A stretch of DNA of 64,000 nt. Source: Kingdonia uniflora. Taxonomy: Eukaryota; Streptophyta; Magnoliopsida; Ranunculales; Circaeasteraceae. The DNA lies in the NCBI GenBank assembly GCA_014058105.1, contig JACGCM010000452.1, positions 744,001 to 808,000 on the forward strand, in the 5' to 3' direction. Below the pieces are notes generated by a model, which was not told the origin of the DNA, made no database searches, and worked only from the letters and a program-made list of their open reading frames with translations. A program made the translations under genes and the position numbers. This document shows, piece after piece, positions 22,369 through 33,953 of this stretch; position 1 is the stretch's first letter; the number at the start of each line of letters is the position of its first letter.

Positions 22369-23263
22369 GAACTACCCCATGTGTAAATAGGAGGATCTTG
22401 GGTATGGTGGTGGGTATGCAGAGGAGGTTGTTGTTTCTATTGTTTCTCATTCTCCTTGTTGATCATGATTATGTATGCCCGCGTATTTAATTTAAATGAA
22501 AAAATGATGTGTTTGTCGAAGTATGGTAGTATAACAGTTATAGGTAATGTAAACGATGATAATGTAGGCACAGTTTAATGGTCGAACTTTGGACTTGGGT
22601 AATGAAAACAAGTAAAAGTGGTAATAAAATTTGATTCAATCATAGAACAAATTGTATTGACAGAAGGTTCAGCAAATTTTGTATATGTACGATGGATTAT
22701 GGTTGAATGTATACGATGGTTCGAAAATGAATGTATAAAATGGATCGAAGATGAATATATGGGAGGTTTCAACTGCCAAAACCTGATGGCCAAAATTGCA
22801 AAAATGTTAGAGGTGATACTATTCATGGGTAGTGTACAGCTGCAGGCTATCTTTATGTTTCCTCGGGTATGGGAAAGAGGTTGAGGTGATACATGGGTTT
22901 GTGTTGACAAATTTGGGTAGTGTGTTAGAAGGCTTGAGAAGGCTAAAAAAACTTGTGTTTTGTAAGTGTATGATGTGCACATGAGTGTAAGTAGGGGCAA
23001 TCTTGGAAAAACACATAATGGAAAAAAATGAGGGGGGAGTGGAGGAGTAGTAATGATGGTGAGTGGGAAAAATTGAGGCAGTTTATTTTCCTTGAGAAGT
23101 ATTTAAAGAAGTGATAGAGAGAGAGAGAGTCACTATTCCCAATCAAAAATAGAGAGAAAAAGGAGGAAGAGAGAAAAACATACACCATTGTTGTGGTTGT
23201 ACCTACTGAAGAGGAGGAAAGAGCAACCCTATTGTTACTTATACATATGATCTACTAAAAAAG
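22369..23263 (+). other. Upstream region and leader of antisense gene 1 (inverted C element)
   Basis: No supported ORF. Near its end GTATTTAAAG (about 23099) is a TATA-like site. A GA-rich leader follows, with a GAGAGAGAGAG run at 23119-23131 and AGAGAGAAAAAGGAGG. The matching region of the direct C copy (about 30910-31010) has the same features in reverse. It looks like a promoter internal to the retrotransposon that drives the antisense gene. Confidence 0.45.
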
Positions 23264-23330
23264 GTATGCTTTCTAAATTATTGGTAAAGATAGCTCTTTC
23301 TTTGCACTATTGCTTCTCTTTTTGTTGTAG
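23264..23330 (+). other. Probable 5' UTR intron of antisense gene 1 (inverted C element)
   Basis: AAAAAAG|GTATGC at 23264 and a pyrimidine-rich TTTTTGTTGTAG|G ending at 23330 form good plant splice sites. They lie six bases before the ATG at 23337. The intron would be 67 nt, which is short but acceptable. Confidence 0.5.
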
Positions 23331-23336
23331 GGTAAA

Positions 23337-25527
23337 ATGTATACCCATCAAGCTTTGAGGATGAGGCTGGTAGATGAGGATGTGGACAATGTAAACGAAA
23401 TGAGTATATCTGGTCGAGGTCGAGGGGGTGCGATCAGTGATGAGGAAGTACAAGAACTTGCCACGGATGTCCTGTTGGCTGTAGTAGTGACAAATGTTGA
23501 AGCATCGACTAGGTGCCGACGTAGGACTCGAATAGTCGGAGTGAGTGACGAAGATGAAAATAAGGATGGGGAAGAAAGAGAGGGAAGGGGGAATGAAGAG
23601 ACTATCAAACCTTCAGGTGATAAGTGGGACGAAGGGAAAGAGGATGAGAGTAAGAGGAGTAAAGATAAAGAAGATGGTACGACAATTGTGGGGCTGGCCT
23701 AACCCCAGGAAAAGGTGAGGCTGGATCGATTCATGGCCAAACACTGGTTGGCGAAGGTGGGTGTTATTCTAGAGTCATTAAGGGCTGAGTATATGTTTAA
23801 GGATTCCCCCGAGGAGGGGATTACGGCTATCAGAGGCCAAATTTGTTTAGGGATGCAGTTACCTCTTTGAAGGCTGGTGAAGCAAGTGCAGAACTTTAAG
23901 GATGCCAAATGAATGGTAACTTTTATGAAATGATGAAGGTTGACGAAGGGATGAATGTGGAATTGAAACGCGAAGGGAAGTTTTTTATCGAGTGGTTCGA
24001 CATAGTGTCGTTCTATTTGAAGAAAGTAAATAAGAAGGTAGGGATATATCACATTCAATGCCATTCAGACAAACCATGGTTATTTGACATGTATTCGACT
24101 GGGTGTGGGTGGGATAAGGATTTGGTGGTGGTAAAGGGGAGGTAAGAGAATGCACATGGGGAGGTAAGAGAATGCACAAGGGGAGGTGAACATAGGCTGA
24201 AGTATAGGCTGTACAACACAAGTAAGTTCATAGTCGAAGTTTGTTCATTATGTGGCTCGAATAAACTTTTGATCTTTTCTTCAATGTTTGGTAGAACCCA
24301 CCAATAATGCATTAAAAAACCCGAGGACGCATATTGATGCCCTTATTAATAATAGCGAGGAGTGGGTGATTACTGTATTTCAGAAGTTGGGTATTGTAAG
24401 AAAGAGACAAAAGAAGACGGACACGTTACAGTGAGACGTTCCAGTTATTACTGGACATTCAAGGAAGAGAAAAGAAGGAAGTACTTTGGCCAGGGCAGGT
24501 GAGATGGGAGGCGACGATCTGATTTGATAGTTGAGCGTAATACCAAGGGCTCGGCGAGGGGGTCCTGAGACGATACGGTCGAGTACGGCCAAAGTAGTTC
24601 CGCAGACCAACAAAGGCAAAGGAAAAGTTATGGACGAAGACTCGACAGCCTATCTGACGAAGACAACTGGGCGAAAGAGGGACCGGGAGTAGATGGCCGA
24701 CGGGGATGATCAAGACGAAGCTAGGCGATACTCGGTCGAAGAAGAAGAGCAGGCCTGAGAAACAGCCGAATCGATGATATCTTTCTACGATACTAGCCCA
24801 TATGAGGTGGGGCGGAAAGTTAAGAAAGTGTTGCACCAAGTAAGTGTTTTTGGATCTTTGAAGCTAAAATTACTCTTCAAGAACAGGAAATTAGTCGAGT
24901 ATTCGTGCAGGTAAATGCTTGAGTGATATCTTTTAATAAAGCCCAGAAGGTATCGAGTGAGAAGCTGAAGGAGGTGAGGGACAAGCTTGAGCTCACGTAG
25001 GGGACCATTCTATCACTGAAGAGCCAGGTCGGCAAGCTAGAACGAGATTAGTTACAGATACGAGCTAATGTCGCGAGGGAAACCCAAGCTGCGATCACAA
25101 AATATGAGCAGAAGGTAGCAGTGTTGGAGGCGAAACTGGCCAATAAGGAGGAGTAGCATCAAGATAATCATGCACGGTTCCAGGTGCAGTACGACAAGGA
25201 GTGCGACGTAACCACAGCCCTAAAGAGATTTATGGATGGGTTGTGGTACAATCCAGAGACCTTTAAACCCTATTATCTAAAATATGAGTCTGGTGTTTAT
25301 GATGTTGTACGTACGGAAGGGATTGAAGTGGACCTTATAGGTGGAGGTGTTGGAGAAGTGGTGGCTGATCCTGCGATCGAAGGGATGGTGTTACTACTTA
25401 TAAAACAGTAGGGAATTCCGTGGTCGACGATGGCGCTGATGTTGCTGGAATGAACCCTGTTATCGAAGGCGGTAGCGGTGCTGCTGTGGAAGAAAACCTT
25501 GGTGGTAAAAGAGTGGCTTCTGTGTGA
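23337..25527 (+). pseudogene. Antisense gene 1 of the inverted C element
   Basis: It starts M-Y-T-H-Q-A-L-R-M-R-L at 23337. The N-terminal region contains S-I-S-G-R-G-R-G and a long acidic/basic low-complexity tract (to about 23700). A break at about 23700 is followed by K-V-R-L-D-R-F-M-A-K-H-W (about 23712). The central block N-G-N-F-Y-E-M-M-K-V starts at 23909 and ends G-W-D-K-D-L-V-V-V at about 24130. Probable introns follow near 24220-24295 and 24838-24931 (CAAG|TAAGTG; TTCGTGCAG). The coiled-coil tail runs to a TGA at 25525-25527. Several stops and frameshifts are present. It is homologous to 15825-18069 and 28596-30772. Confidence 0.65.
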
Positions 25528-25734
25528 GCAGGTTATTGTGAGGAAGAACTATGACTGGCTTCTGTTTTGTAATGAACTCTTTCCTCTCTTTTTTGCTTTG
25601 ATGTGTTCGATAAGAAAGGTTGAACAGTGTGTAATGTATTTAAATTTGTCTAACTGATATGTATTTGACTTGACTTACTGGTAGATCTGTATGCCAGTAT
25701 CTCTGAGTAAAAATTAAAGTATAGAATGCGCCGG

Positions 25735-26640
25735 ACGTTGAGGGTCACCCCCGGGTATTTTTAGCCGCGGGTTGGAGCTTAGACGAAGAATGATATGGTC
25801 AGATGCAATGCATCCCCAAGTGTCCGGTCTGTAAGCCATTTATGCCACGCATATTTGCTCGAATTGGAACCATGAAAAACTTTGAGGTCACCCCCAAGTA
25901 TCAGGTCAAAGGGTTGACATGATACATAGGTTTGACCAACTCAAGAAGTTCACTGGACTTCGAAGGTCACCCCCAGGTATTTCTATTCGCGGATTTGAGC
26001 CTAAACAAAACATTATGTGGTCGGCCCCAATGCATCCCCGAGTGTCCAGTCTGTCTACCATTCATGCTACTAGATTTACTCGGATTAGAACCTTGAAAAA
26101 TTTCAAGGTCACCCCCAAGTATCAGTCGGGTCGAAGGGTTAACATTATACTTGGATTTGACCAACGCAAGAAGTTCACTGAACTTCGAAAGTCATCCCGG
26201 GTATTAATATCCGCAGTTTGAGCCTAAACGAAGCATTATGTGGTCGGCCCCAATGCATCCCCGAGTGTCCGGTCTGTCGACCATTCATGCCACTCAGGTT
26301 TGCTCGAATTGGAACCTTGAAAAACTTTGATGTTTCTCCCAAGTATCAGTCAGGTCGAAGGGTTGACATGATACTTAGGCTTGACCAACTCAAGAAGTTC
26401 ACTAGACTTCAAAGGTCACCCCCGGGTATTTCTATCCATAAGTTTGAGCCTAAGAGAAGCATTACGTTGTCGACCCCAATACATCCCCGAGTGTCCGGTC
26501 TGTTGACCATTCATGCCACTCGGGTGTACTCAAATTGGAACCTTGAAAATCATCGAGGTCACTCCAAAGTATCAGTTGGGTCGAAGGGTTGACATAATAC
26601 TTAGGTTTGACCAACTCAATAATTTCACTGGGATAAAGCC
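25735..26640 (-). repeat. About four tandem units of about 226 bp (inverted C element)
   Basis: On the minus strand the landmark ATCATGTCAACCCTTCGACC recurs with a spacing close to 226 bp (plus-strand GGTTGACATGATAC-type landmarks near 25912, 26139, 26363 and 26589). The units resemble the 193-bp units of element B (TACTTGGGGGTGACC, AGACCGGACACTCGGGGATGC, CTTCGAAGTCCAGT) with an extra 33 bp or so. The block lies between integrase and the antisense gene, as in B. Confidence 0.9.
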
Positions 26641-26649
26641 CAGAGGAGA

Positions 26650-27641
26650 AAATTTTGTTCATTGATTATGTTGTATTTACATCAATTGAGCAAGGTAGTG
26701 GTCGCGACCTATTGTATGAGACTAATTGCATCGTGTTCCAAGGGTTGGATAGAGGCTCCTCAGCTTTTATCATCAAATAATACGAGCCTTTGTCAATTTT
26801 ATCATACACGACATAAGATCCTTCCCAGGATTCGGTTAACTTGCCAGCATTGCGAGGCTTTGAAGAGGTTATGACTCGTCAGAGTACCAGATCTCCAATA
26901 CCAAAGTTGTGTTGTTGAACCCTTTTTTTGTATGACTTCTTGAGAGAGAGATGATAACGGCCAAAGTTATCTATGGTTTTGTCAATGGTTTGAACTCGTT
27001 ATCTTCATCGGGGAAGTCAGGGTCACGTGTTGGTACATCGAACTGAGTAGGCAGCACGGCCTCGGTACCATAAGCCAAGAGGGGTACAACCCGTCACCTT
27101 TCTTGGTGTGGTATGATAGGCCCAGAGTACATGTTGTAATTCTAGAACCCATCGGCCTTTCTTCTGGTCGACGCGTTTCTTAAGACTGTAGACTATGGTT
27201 TTATTGATTGTTTCAACCTGACCATTACCCTGTGGGTAATAAGGGGTAGAAGGGGAAAGGATAATGCGTTACTTTTTGAAGAAATTACGGACTTTGCTCC
27301 CTACAAACTATGGACCGTTGTCGCATCGAATCATGTGGGGACAACCGAAATGTGTGGTGATATTTTCCCATAAGAACTTGATGACTTCTTCTTCCCTGGT
27401 TCGACATAGAGGCACGGCTTTGATCCATTTTTTCAAATAATATGTGGCTACTAGAATGTGTTCTATACTACCCAAAGCTTTGGGGAAAGGGCCCACTAGA
27501 TCAATGGCCCACCGCTTGAACGGTCAAGCATCTCGGCTGCGATGGAGGTCTTGTGACAGACTTTGAATCTCGTGGGCATGACGCTGGCATTTGTTACAGA
27601 GCTTTGCATATTCTCAGCTTGTTTCTTCATATTGGGCAAAA
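26650..27641 (-). pseudogene. Integrase fragment of the inverted C element
   Basis: Read on the minus strand: L-P-N-M-K-K-Q-A-E (27630), the core around G-P-F-P-K-A and L-V-A-T-Y-Y (27496-27430), C-D-N-G-P (about 27315), the W-V-L-E-L-Q-H segment (about 27150), and the C-terminal L-A-E-S-W-E-G-S-Y-V-V-Y-D-K (about 26850-26800), ending at about 26650. The zinc-finger start is cut off at 27641. Stops and frameshifts occur throughout. It aligns with 13665-14613 of element B. Confidence 0.75.
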
Positions 27642-28400
27642 TGTAGGGGCTGGCCACATAATACTTCGTTTAGGCTCAAACCCACGGATATAAATACCCC
27701 AGGGTGACCTTCGAAGTCCAGTGAACTTCTTGAGTTTGTAAAACCTAAGTATCATGTCAACCCTTCGACTCGACTGATACTTGGGGCTACCTCAAAGTTT
27801 TTCAATGTTTCAATTCGAGTAAACCCGAGTGGCATGAATGGTCGACAGACCGGATACTCGGGGATGCATTGGGGCCGACCACATAATGCTTCGTTTAGGC
27901 TCAAACCTGCATATATAAATACCCAGAAGCGACTTTCGAAGTCCAGTGACTTCTTGAGTTGGTCAAACCTATGTCTCAGGTCAACCCTTTTACCCGACTG
28001 ATACTTGGGGGCGACCTCAAAGTTTTTCAAGGATCCAATTTGAGCAAACCCGACTGGCATGAATGGTCGATAGACCAGACACTCGGGGATGCATTGGGGT
28101 CGACCACATAATGTTTTGTTTAGGCTCAAGCCCGCGGATAAAAATAACCGGGGGCGACCTACGAAGTCCAGTAAACTTCTTGAGTTGGTCAAACCTAAGT
28201 ATCATGTCAACCCTTCAACCTGATACATGGGGGTGAACTTGAAGTTTTGCAAGGTTCAAATTCAAGAAAATCTGAGTGGCATGAATGGCTGACAGACTGG
28301 ATACTCAGGGATGTATTGCAGCCGACCATATCATGCTTCATCAAAGCTCTAACCTGCGGCTAGAAATACCCGGGGGCGACCTTCGACGTACAGCACATTC
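27642..28400 (+). repeat. About three and a third tandem units of about 226 bp (direct C copy)
   Basis: The landmark TATCATGTCAACCCTTCRAC is found at about 27751, 27975 (as TCTCAGGTCAACC) and 28200. Each unit includes CCGACCACATAATGCTTCGTTTAGGCTC and CTTCGAAGTCCAGT. It is the reverse-complement partner of 25735-26640. Confidence 0.9.
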
Positions 28401-28595
28401 TATACTTCAATTTTCACACAGAGATACCAGCATACAGATCTACCAGCAAGTCAAGTCAAATACATACCAGTTAGACAAATTCAAATACATTACACATTAT
28501 TCAACCCTTCCTATCGAACATATCAAAGTAAAAAAAATAGAAAGAGTTCATTACAAAATAAAAGCATGTCATAGTTCTTCCACACAATAGCCTGC

Positions 28596-30772
28596 TCACA
28601 TAGAAGACACTTTTTCACCACTAAGGTTTTCTTCCATAGCAGCACCGTCACTGCCTTTAACAGCAGGGTTCATTCAGTAGCATCGGCGCCACCTTCGACC
28701 ACAGAATCCCCTATATTTTTACCAGCACTAACACCATCCCCTTCGATCGTAGGATTAGCCACTACTTCTCCAATACCTTTACCTAAAAGGGTCCACTTCA
28801 ATCCCTTCCATACGTACAACATACGCAACGGCATGCTCATCTATTGAAGAATAGGGTTCAAAGGTCTCAGGATGGTACCCTAACGCATCCGCAAATCTCT
28901 TCAGGGTTGTGGTCACGTCATACTCCTCACTGTACTGCGCCTGGAATCATGCGCGATTCTCTTGAAGCTGTTCCTCCTTACTGGCCAATTTTGCCTCCAA
29001 CACTGCTACCTTCTGCTCATAATTGACGATTGCAGCTTGGGTTTCCCTCATGGCATTAGCTCGTATCTACACCTGATTTTGTTCTAGCATACTGACCTAG
29101 CTCTCTAGCGACAGAATGATCCCCTGTGCGAGCTTAAGTATGTCCCTCGCCTCTTTCAGCTTCTCACTCGGTACCTTCAGGGCTTTATTAAAAGATATCA
29201 CTCAATCATTTACCTGAATTAATACTCGACTAATTACCAGTTCTCGAAGAATAATTTTAGCTTCAAAGATCCAAAAGCACTTACTTGGTGTAGTACTTTG
29301 TTAACTTGCCGCCCCATCTCATCTAGGTTAGTGTCGTAGAGAGATACCATTGACTCGACTGTTACTCGAGCCTGCTCTTCCTGTTCGACCGAGTATCACC
29401 TAGCTTCGTCTGGGTCATCCTCGTCAGCCATCTGCTCCCGAGCCCTCTTTTGCCCAGTTGTCTTCGTCAGATGGGTTATCAAGTCTTTGTCTATGACTTT
29501 GCCTTTGCCTTTGTTGGTCTGCAGAACTACTTCGAGCACACTCGACCGTATCATACTGGGACTCCCTCGCCGAGCCCTTGGTATAAAGCTTAACTTATGA
29601 ATTAGATCGTCGCCTCCCATCTTACCCGCCTTGGCCGAAGTACTTCCTTCTTTTCTCTTCTTTATATGCCCAGCAGCAACAGGAACGCTTCTCAGTAACG
29701 TGTCCATCTTATTTCATCTCTTTCTCAAAATACCCAACTTCTTAAATACAATATTCACCCAATCCTCGCTATCATTAATAAGGGCATCAATATACATCCT
29801 TAGGTTTTTCAATACATTATTGGGAGGTTCTGCAAAATAATGAAGAAAAAATCAAAAGTTTATTTGAGCCACATAATGAACATACTTCGACTAAACTTAC
29901 TTGCGTTGTACAGCCTATGCTTAAGCCTATGTTCTACCTCCCCTGTGCATTCTCATACCTCCCCTTCACCACCACCAAATCCTTATCCCACCCACGCCCA
30001 ATCGAATACAGGTCAAATAACCATGGTTTGTCCGATTGACATTGAATGTGATATTTCCCTACCTTCTTATTTACTTTCCTCGAATAGAACGACATTATGT
30101 TGAACCACTCGATCAAAAACTTCCCATCGCGTTTTAATTCCATATTTATCCCATCGATAACCCTTACCATTTCATAAAAGTTACCATTCATTTGGCGTGG
30201 GGATACATCCCAGAAGTTCAGCACCTGCTTTACCAGCCTTTGAAGAGGTAGTTGCATCCCTAAATGAATTTGGCCTCTGAAAGCCATAATCCCCTCCTCG
30301 GGCGAATCCTTAAATGTATACTCGGCCCTTAATGGCACCAGAATAATACCCACCTTCGTCAACCAATGTTTTACCATGAATCGATCCAACCTTACCTTTT
30401 CCTGAGGTGAGAACGGCCCCACAGTTGTCGTATCATCTTTTATATCTTTACTCCTCTACCTCTTATCCTCTTCCCTTTTGTCCCTCTCATCACCCGAAGG
30501 TTTGACAGTATCTTTATTCACCCTTCCCTCTCTTTCTTCCCCTTCCTTATTTTCTTCTTTGTCACTCTTTCTGACTATTCGAGTCCTACGCCAGCTCCTA
30601 GTCGATGCTTCGACATTTGCCACAACTATAGCCAACGGGATACACGTGGAAATTTCTAATGCTTCCACGTCACTGCTCTTAACCCCTCGACCTCGACCAG
30701 ATATACTCGGTTCATTTACTTCATCCTCATCCTCATCTACCAGCCTCATCCTTGAAGCTTAACAGGTATGCA
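28596..30772 (-). pseudogene. Antisense gene 1 of the direct C copy
   Basis: The start is at 30772 (ATGCATACC), but an in-frame TAA follows at codon 5. The next Met (30749) opens M-R-L-V-D-E-D-E-D. The N-terminal segment (30749-30456) has S-I-S-G-R-G-R-G and an acidic tract. The central block (30422-29934) is the best preserved copy in the window, with K-V-R-L-D-R-F-M-V-K-H-W, N-G-N-F-Y-E-M-V-R-V-I-D-G-I-N and G-W-D-K-D-L-V-V-V. A basic segment with G-K-G-K-V-I-D-K-D lies at 29707-29396. The coiled-coil part lies at about 29300-28800, ending at the TGA at 28596. A probable intron is at about 29288-29200. It shares roughly two thirds of N-terminal residues with the inverted copy, so the two are not a recent duplication. 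Confidence 0.65.
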
Positions 30773-31733
30773 TTTTACCCTACAGAAGAAGAGTATCAAC
30801 ATAAGCTCCATATATTTGAGTATCTTTACCAATAATTCAGAAGGCATACCTATTTGAGGAGATCAGATGTATCAGCAACAATAGGTTTCTTTCCTCCTCT
30901 CCAGCAAGTTCAACTGTAATAATATTGTATGTTTTCCTCTCTTCCTTCTTTTTCTCACTATGTTTGATTGGGAATAGTGACTATCTCTCTCTCTCATCTC
31001 TTTCCAAGGAAAATAAACTGCCTCGGTTTCCCCTACTCACCATCATTATCACTTCCCCTAATTTTTGGGCATTATGAATTTTTCCAAGTTTGCCCCTACT
31101 TGCACTCATGTGTACATCACACCTTACACCAGACAAGTTTGTTTTTAGCCCTCTTGAACCTTCTAACACACTACCCAAAGTTGTCAACCCAAACCCATGT
31201 GTCGCCTCCACCTATTTCCCATACCCGAGGAAACATAATGATAGCCTGCAGCAGCATACTGCCCCATAAATAGTATCACCTCTTACATTTCTATAATTTT
31301 AGCTGTCAGCTTTTGGTAGTCGAAACCTCCCATATATTCGTCTTTGATCCATCTTATACATTCATTTTCAAACCATCATCCACATTTAACCATAATCCAT
31401 CGTACATACATATTAGTTGTCGAACCTTCGGTCAATACTGTTCATTCTATGATTGAATCAAATTTTATTACCACTTTTACTCGTTTTCATTACCCAAGTC
31501 CGAAGTTTGACCATTAAACAACGCCTACATTATCATCGTCTACATTACCTATAACTGTTATACTACCATACTTTAACAAGCACATCATTTTTTCATTCAA
31601 ATCAAATACACAGGCATACATAATCATTATCAACAAGTAGAAAGATAAACAACATAAACAACAATAACAACAACCCCCACTACATACCCACCACCATACT
31701 GAAAACCCCCTATTTACATATGTGGTAGTTCTT
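30773..31733. other. Leader and promoter side of antisense gene 1 (direct C copy)
   Basis: Mirror of 22369-23336. It includes a TCTCTCTCTCTC run at 30986-31000 (GA-rich on the minus strand) and the complement of the 5' UTR intron region near 30780-30850. No ORF supported. Confidence 0.4.
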
Positions 31734-32033
31734 TCAAATCCCCGCCTGAGCATTGGCTGCGTCTTCAGCCTCCACCTGTTCTTCTGCTAAGCTCTTCAGC
31801 AAAACATACCAGTTACTCACATGCGGGCCCAACCACTACATTATTCCCAACCAGTGCACATTCAGATACCCACAGATCTCCTCCCCAGTATCCAGCTCTA
31901 CCAGGTCAGACAGCAGCACATCCAAACCCTGATCCTAAAAAAAATTCTACTTCAGAGCCATCATCTTCTCCTCAATACGTCGATCCTTCTCCTTCATTTT
32001 CTTTTGATAACGAGTATTTGGAGTGGTTTCCAT
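31734..32033 (-). pseudogene. Small antisense ORF of the direct C copy
   Basis: It opens M-E-T-T-P-N-T-R-Y-Q-K-K-M at 32033 and ends at 31734. Three internal stops interrupt 99 codons. The body has L-S-D-L-V-E-L-D-T-G-E-E-I-C-G and L-L-K-S-L-A-E-E-Q-V-E-A-E. It is homologous to 22078-22368 and to the small ORFs of A and B. Confidence 0.6.
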
Positions 32034-32259
32034 TATTATGCTTACTGAAGAACAAGAAGATGAATAGTATTTGATTTTTTTCCCCTAACAGCCCCTATTT
32101 ATACCTTGATTAAAGGGCATTTATTACCTCCTTAATCAGCAATTACCTTAATTACTCTCCTCGGAAACACTGACATTCACTTCAGTCAACTTTTCAGCTT
32201 CCCATGCCCAGGAATTTTTTCTTAGTACGCACCATCTACAATAACTTCCAAGGCCCCTG

Positions 32260-32274
32260 TTGAGAGGGGGCAAA
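32260..32274 (+). other. Polypurine tract of the direct C copy
   Basis: TTGAGAGGGGGCAAA directly precedes the LTR. Confidence 0.7.
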
Positions 32275-32971
32275 CATAGTAGCCTACTCGCAGCCTTCCA
32301 ACACCAGTCGAATACTCGAAGGCAACATCCAAGCCTACCTAGAGACTCGATGCCCAGTAAGACTAGCAACAGATTCTACGAAGCATCCCAAGATTAACTG
32401 AATACTCGAAGGCATAATCGAAGCTAACTACATGGTGGAAGCTAGAGATAGACAGTCAGCACCAAAACTCAGCTCTAGAGAAAACATTAACCACAGTGAT
32501 AGATGGTCAAAGGCAGACACGCCTGATAGCCAGTTTACCAGATAAAGCAGTGAAACAAGCTACTAGACAACTATAGTGTCAAAACTGATTCAACGTACAA
32601 AACAGTTGTCCCAAAGGATATACATGTAATCTGACCTCCCATGGTAACTGACCCCTTTTCTATCTCCTATAAATAGGAAGTAGGTGATACTATGAAGTGG
32701 TTAGAAAACTCTCTAAAACCCCCAATAAGATTACCTTCGAACACCTTGTAACCTACTTCTTACTGGATCTGTCATCTAACTTAATCTATATCATCAATCA
32801 ATTAAATCCTTACTAGAGGTCATGGAGAAACCAATTATAGGACTTCACGCAAGTATGTTAGTTCAGTAATATAGTCTATTATTGCCTTATATACTTTCTT
32901 AAGCACCTAGTCGAAGATAAACCCCATGGCGTAAGAGCTAGTTGCCCCTCCCACGAAACTTGGCCCCTACA
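32275..32971 (+). repeat. Complete C-type 3' LTR
   Basis: 697 bp from CATAGTAGCC (TGTAGTAGCC mutated) to ACTTGGCCCCTACA. The TATA box TCCTATAAATAGG is at 32668-32677. It matches the inverted LTR 7664-8205 plus 21679-21830, and its tail matches 2825-3052. PMD-type sequence follows at 32972. Confidence 0.88.
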
Positions 32972-33953
32972 ACCACCATCTATATCTAAACTATGTAGAT
33001 TGCTATTACCGTTTGGTTCATCAGTATCTGTCACCGGGAGCAATTGAGGGTGGGATCTTTGGTACATACCAATCATTATACCCTTTAACACACTCTCAAT
33101 CCTAAGTGGACAGCTCTCGCCTATCAGTCATTTTAATAATTGTCCAGCCTTTCTTGTCAATAACTCCTCATATAACTTTGTACCTCTTTAAACTATCAAA
33201 TTTCTCAGCAAGTTTCGGCTTCAATCTCAGTCGAGAAATGCATTGTACATAACCCATATGCCACCTCATCCTCATTAGATCGTACGCTTCAATAACATTA
33301 AAGCTACATATTAACCCTCGGAATAATGTCAATTCATAAAATCGTCGGAGCATATCTCAAGTATCAGGCCACAATAAGAACTTTACCGGAGGGAGAAAAA
33401 TACATCTTATATTATGAGTGAAATGTGCAAGTATTGCGAAAAGTTAATAAAACTAAACGTAAATTTATGGGTTGTAAGCCAAAACATACGTCAAAAGATT
33501 AACAAATCTAACGTAAACTACACGTTACTACCCAATTTATAGTCGTAGGGTACTGTTTGAATTAAAATCCACGATTTTGAAATTTTCATTAATTACGGTG
33601 TAAATTATAGACTATATACGTTAGACCAAAGTTATCTAAGGCTATAACAATACAGTTACATTAATAAAAATGAATGTATGCAGATACTTGATGATTTGAA
33701 ATTGCATTACCTCCTCTTTAGTCAAGGAGTCCATATAAGTTTTGAACTCCATAAGGAAATCTTTCTTCTTCGGTAAAAGCTTCTAAGGCGCCCAATGGGG
33801 AGCACAAGATTCCCCATCTTTATACAAGGTACATATCTATAGGAGTTTTTAGGGACTCTCGGATAATCAAAAGTTCATAAACCTAAGAAAAAAATTAATA
33901 CTACAATAGGGTTAAAACACTTAATTAGCAGTTTTTGGTAATGTAATGTTTAA

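Larger units (their letters stand above)
7664..27641 (-). mobile_element. Inverted C-type Tat element, 3' part only, interrupted by element B
   Basis: Read on the minus strand this gives the integrase end (27641-26650), tandem repeats, the antisense genes (plus strand here), the polypurine tract (complement at 21831-21845) and the 3' LTR (21830-7664, with B inside). Its 5' LTR, gag, PR, RT and RNase H are missing. It ends at 27641 within the start of the integrase region, about 95 bp further along pol (by alignment with B) than the place where the direct C copy stops at 7663. Confidence 0.75.
27642..32971 (+). mobile_element. C-type Tat element, 3' half in direct orientation
   Basis: It contains the tandem repeats, antisense gene 1, the small antisense ORF, the polypurine tract and a complete 3' LTR, but no pol. 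It joins the inverted C copy at about 27641/27642, where the sequence TGTAGGGGC equals the terminal nonamer of an inverted C LTR and is then followed by repeat-unit sequence. It may be the missing 3' half of the 2825-7663 element. Confidence 0.75.

Noticed and set aside
22575..23188. Minus-strand Ser/His/Phe-rich ORFs upstream of antisense gene 1
   Set aside because: Composition follows the AT- and GA-rich leader; not conserved in the second C copy.
26650..28205. Plus- and minus-strand ORFs of 60-146 aa in the 226-bp repeats
   Set aside because: Repeat-driven frames: the same peptide recurs once per unit only because the DNA is tandemly repeated.
14742..28400. CRISPR-like arrays
   Set aside because: Repeats are 193-226 bp direct tandems without spacers, in a plant genome. 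They are retrotransposon tandem repeats.
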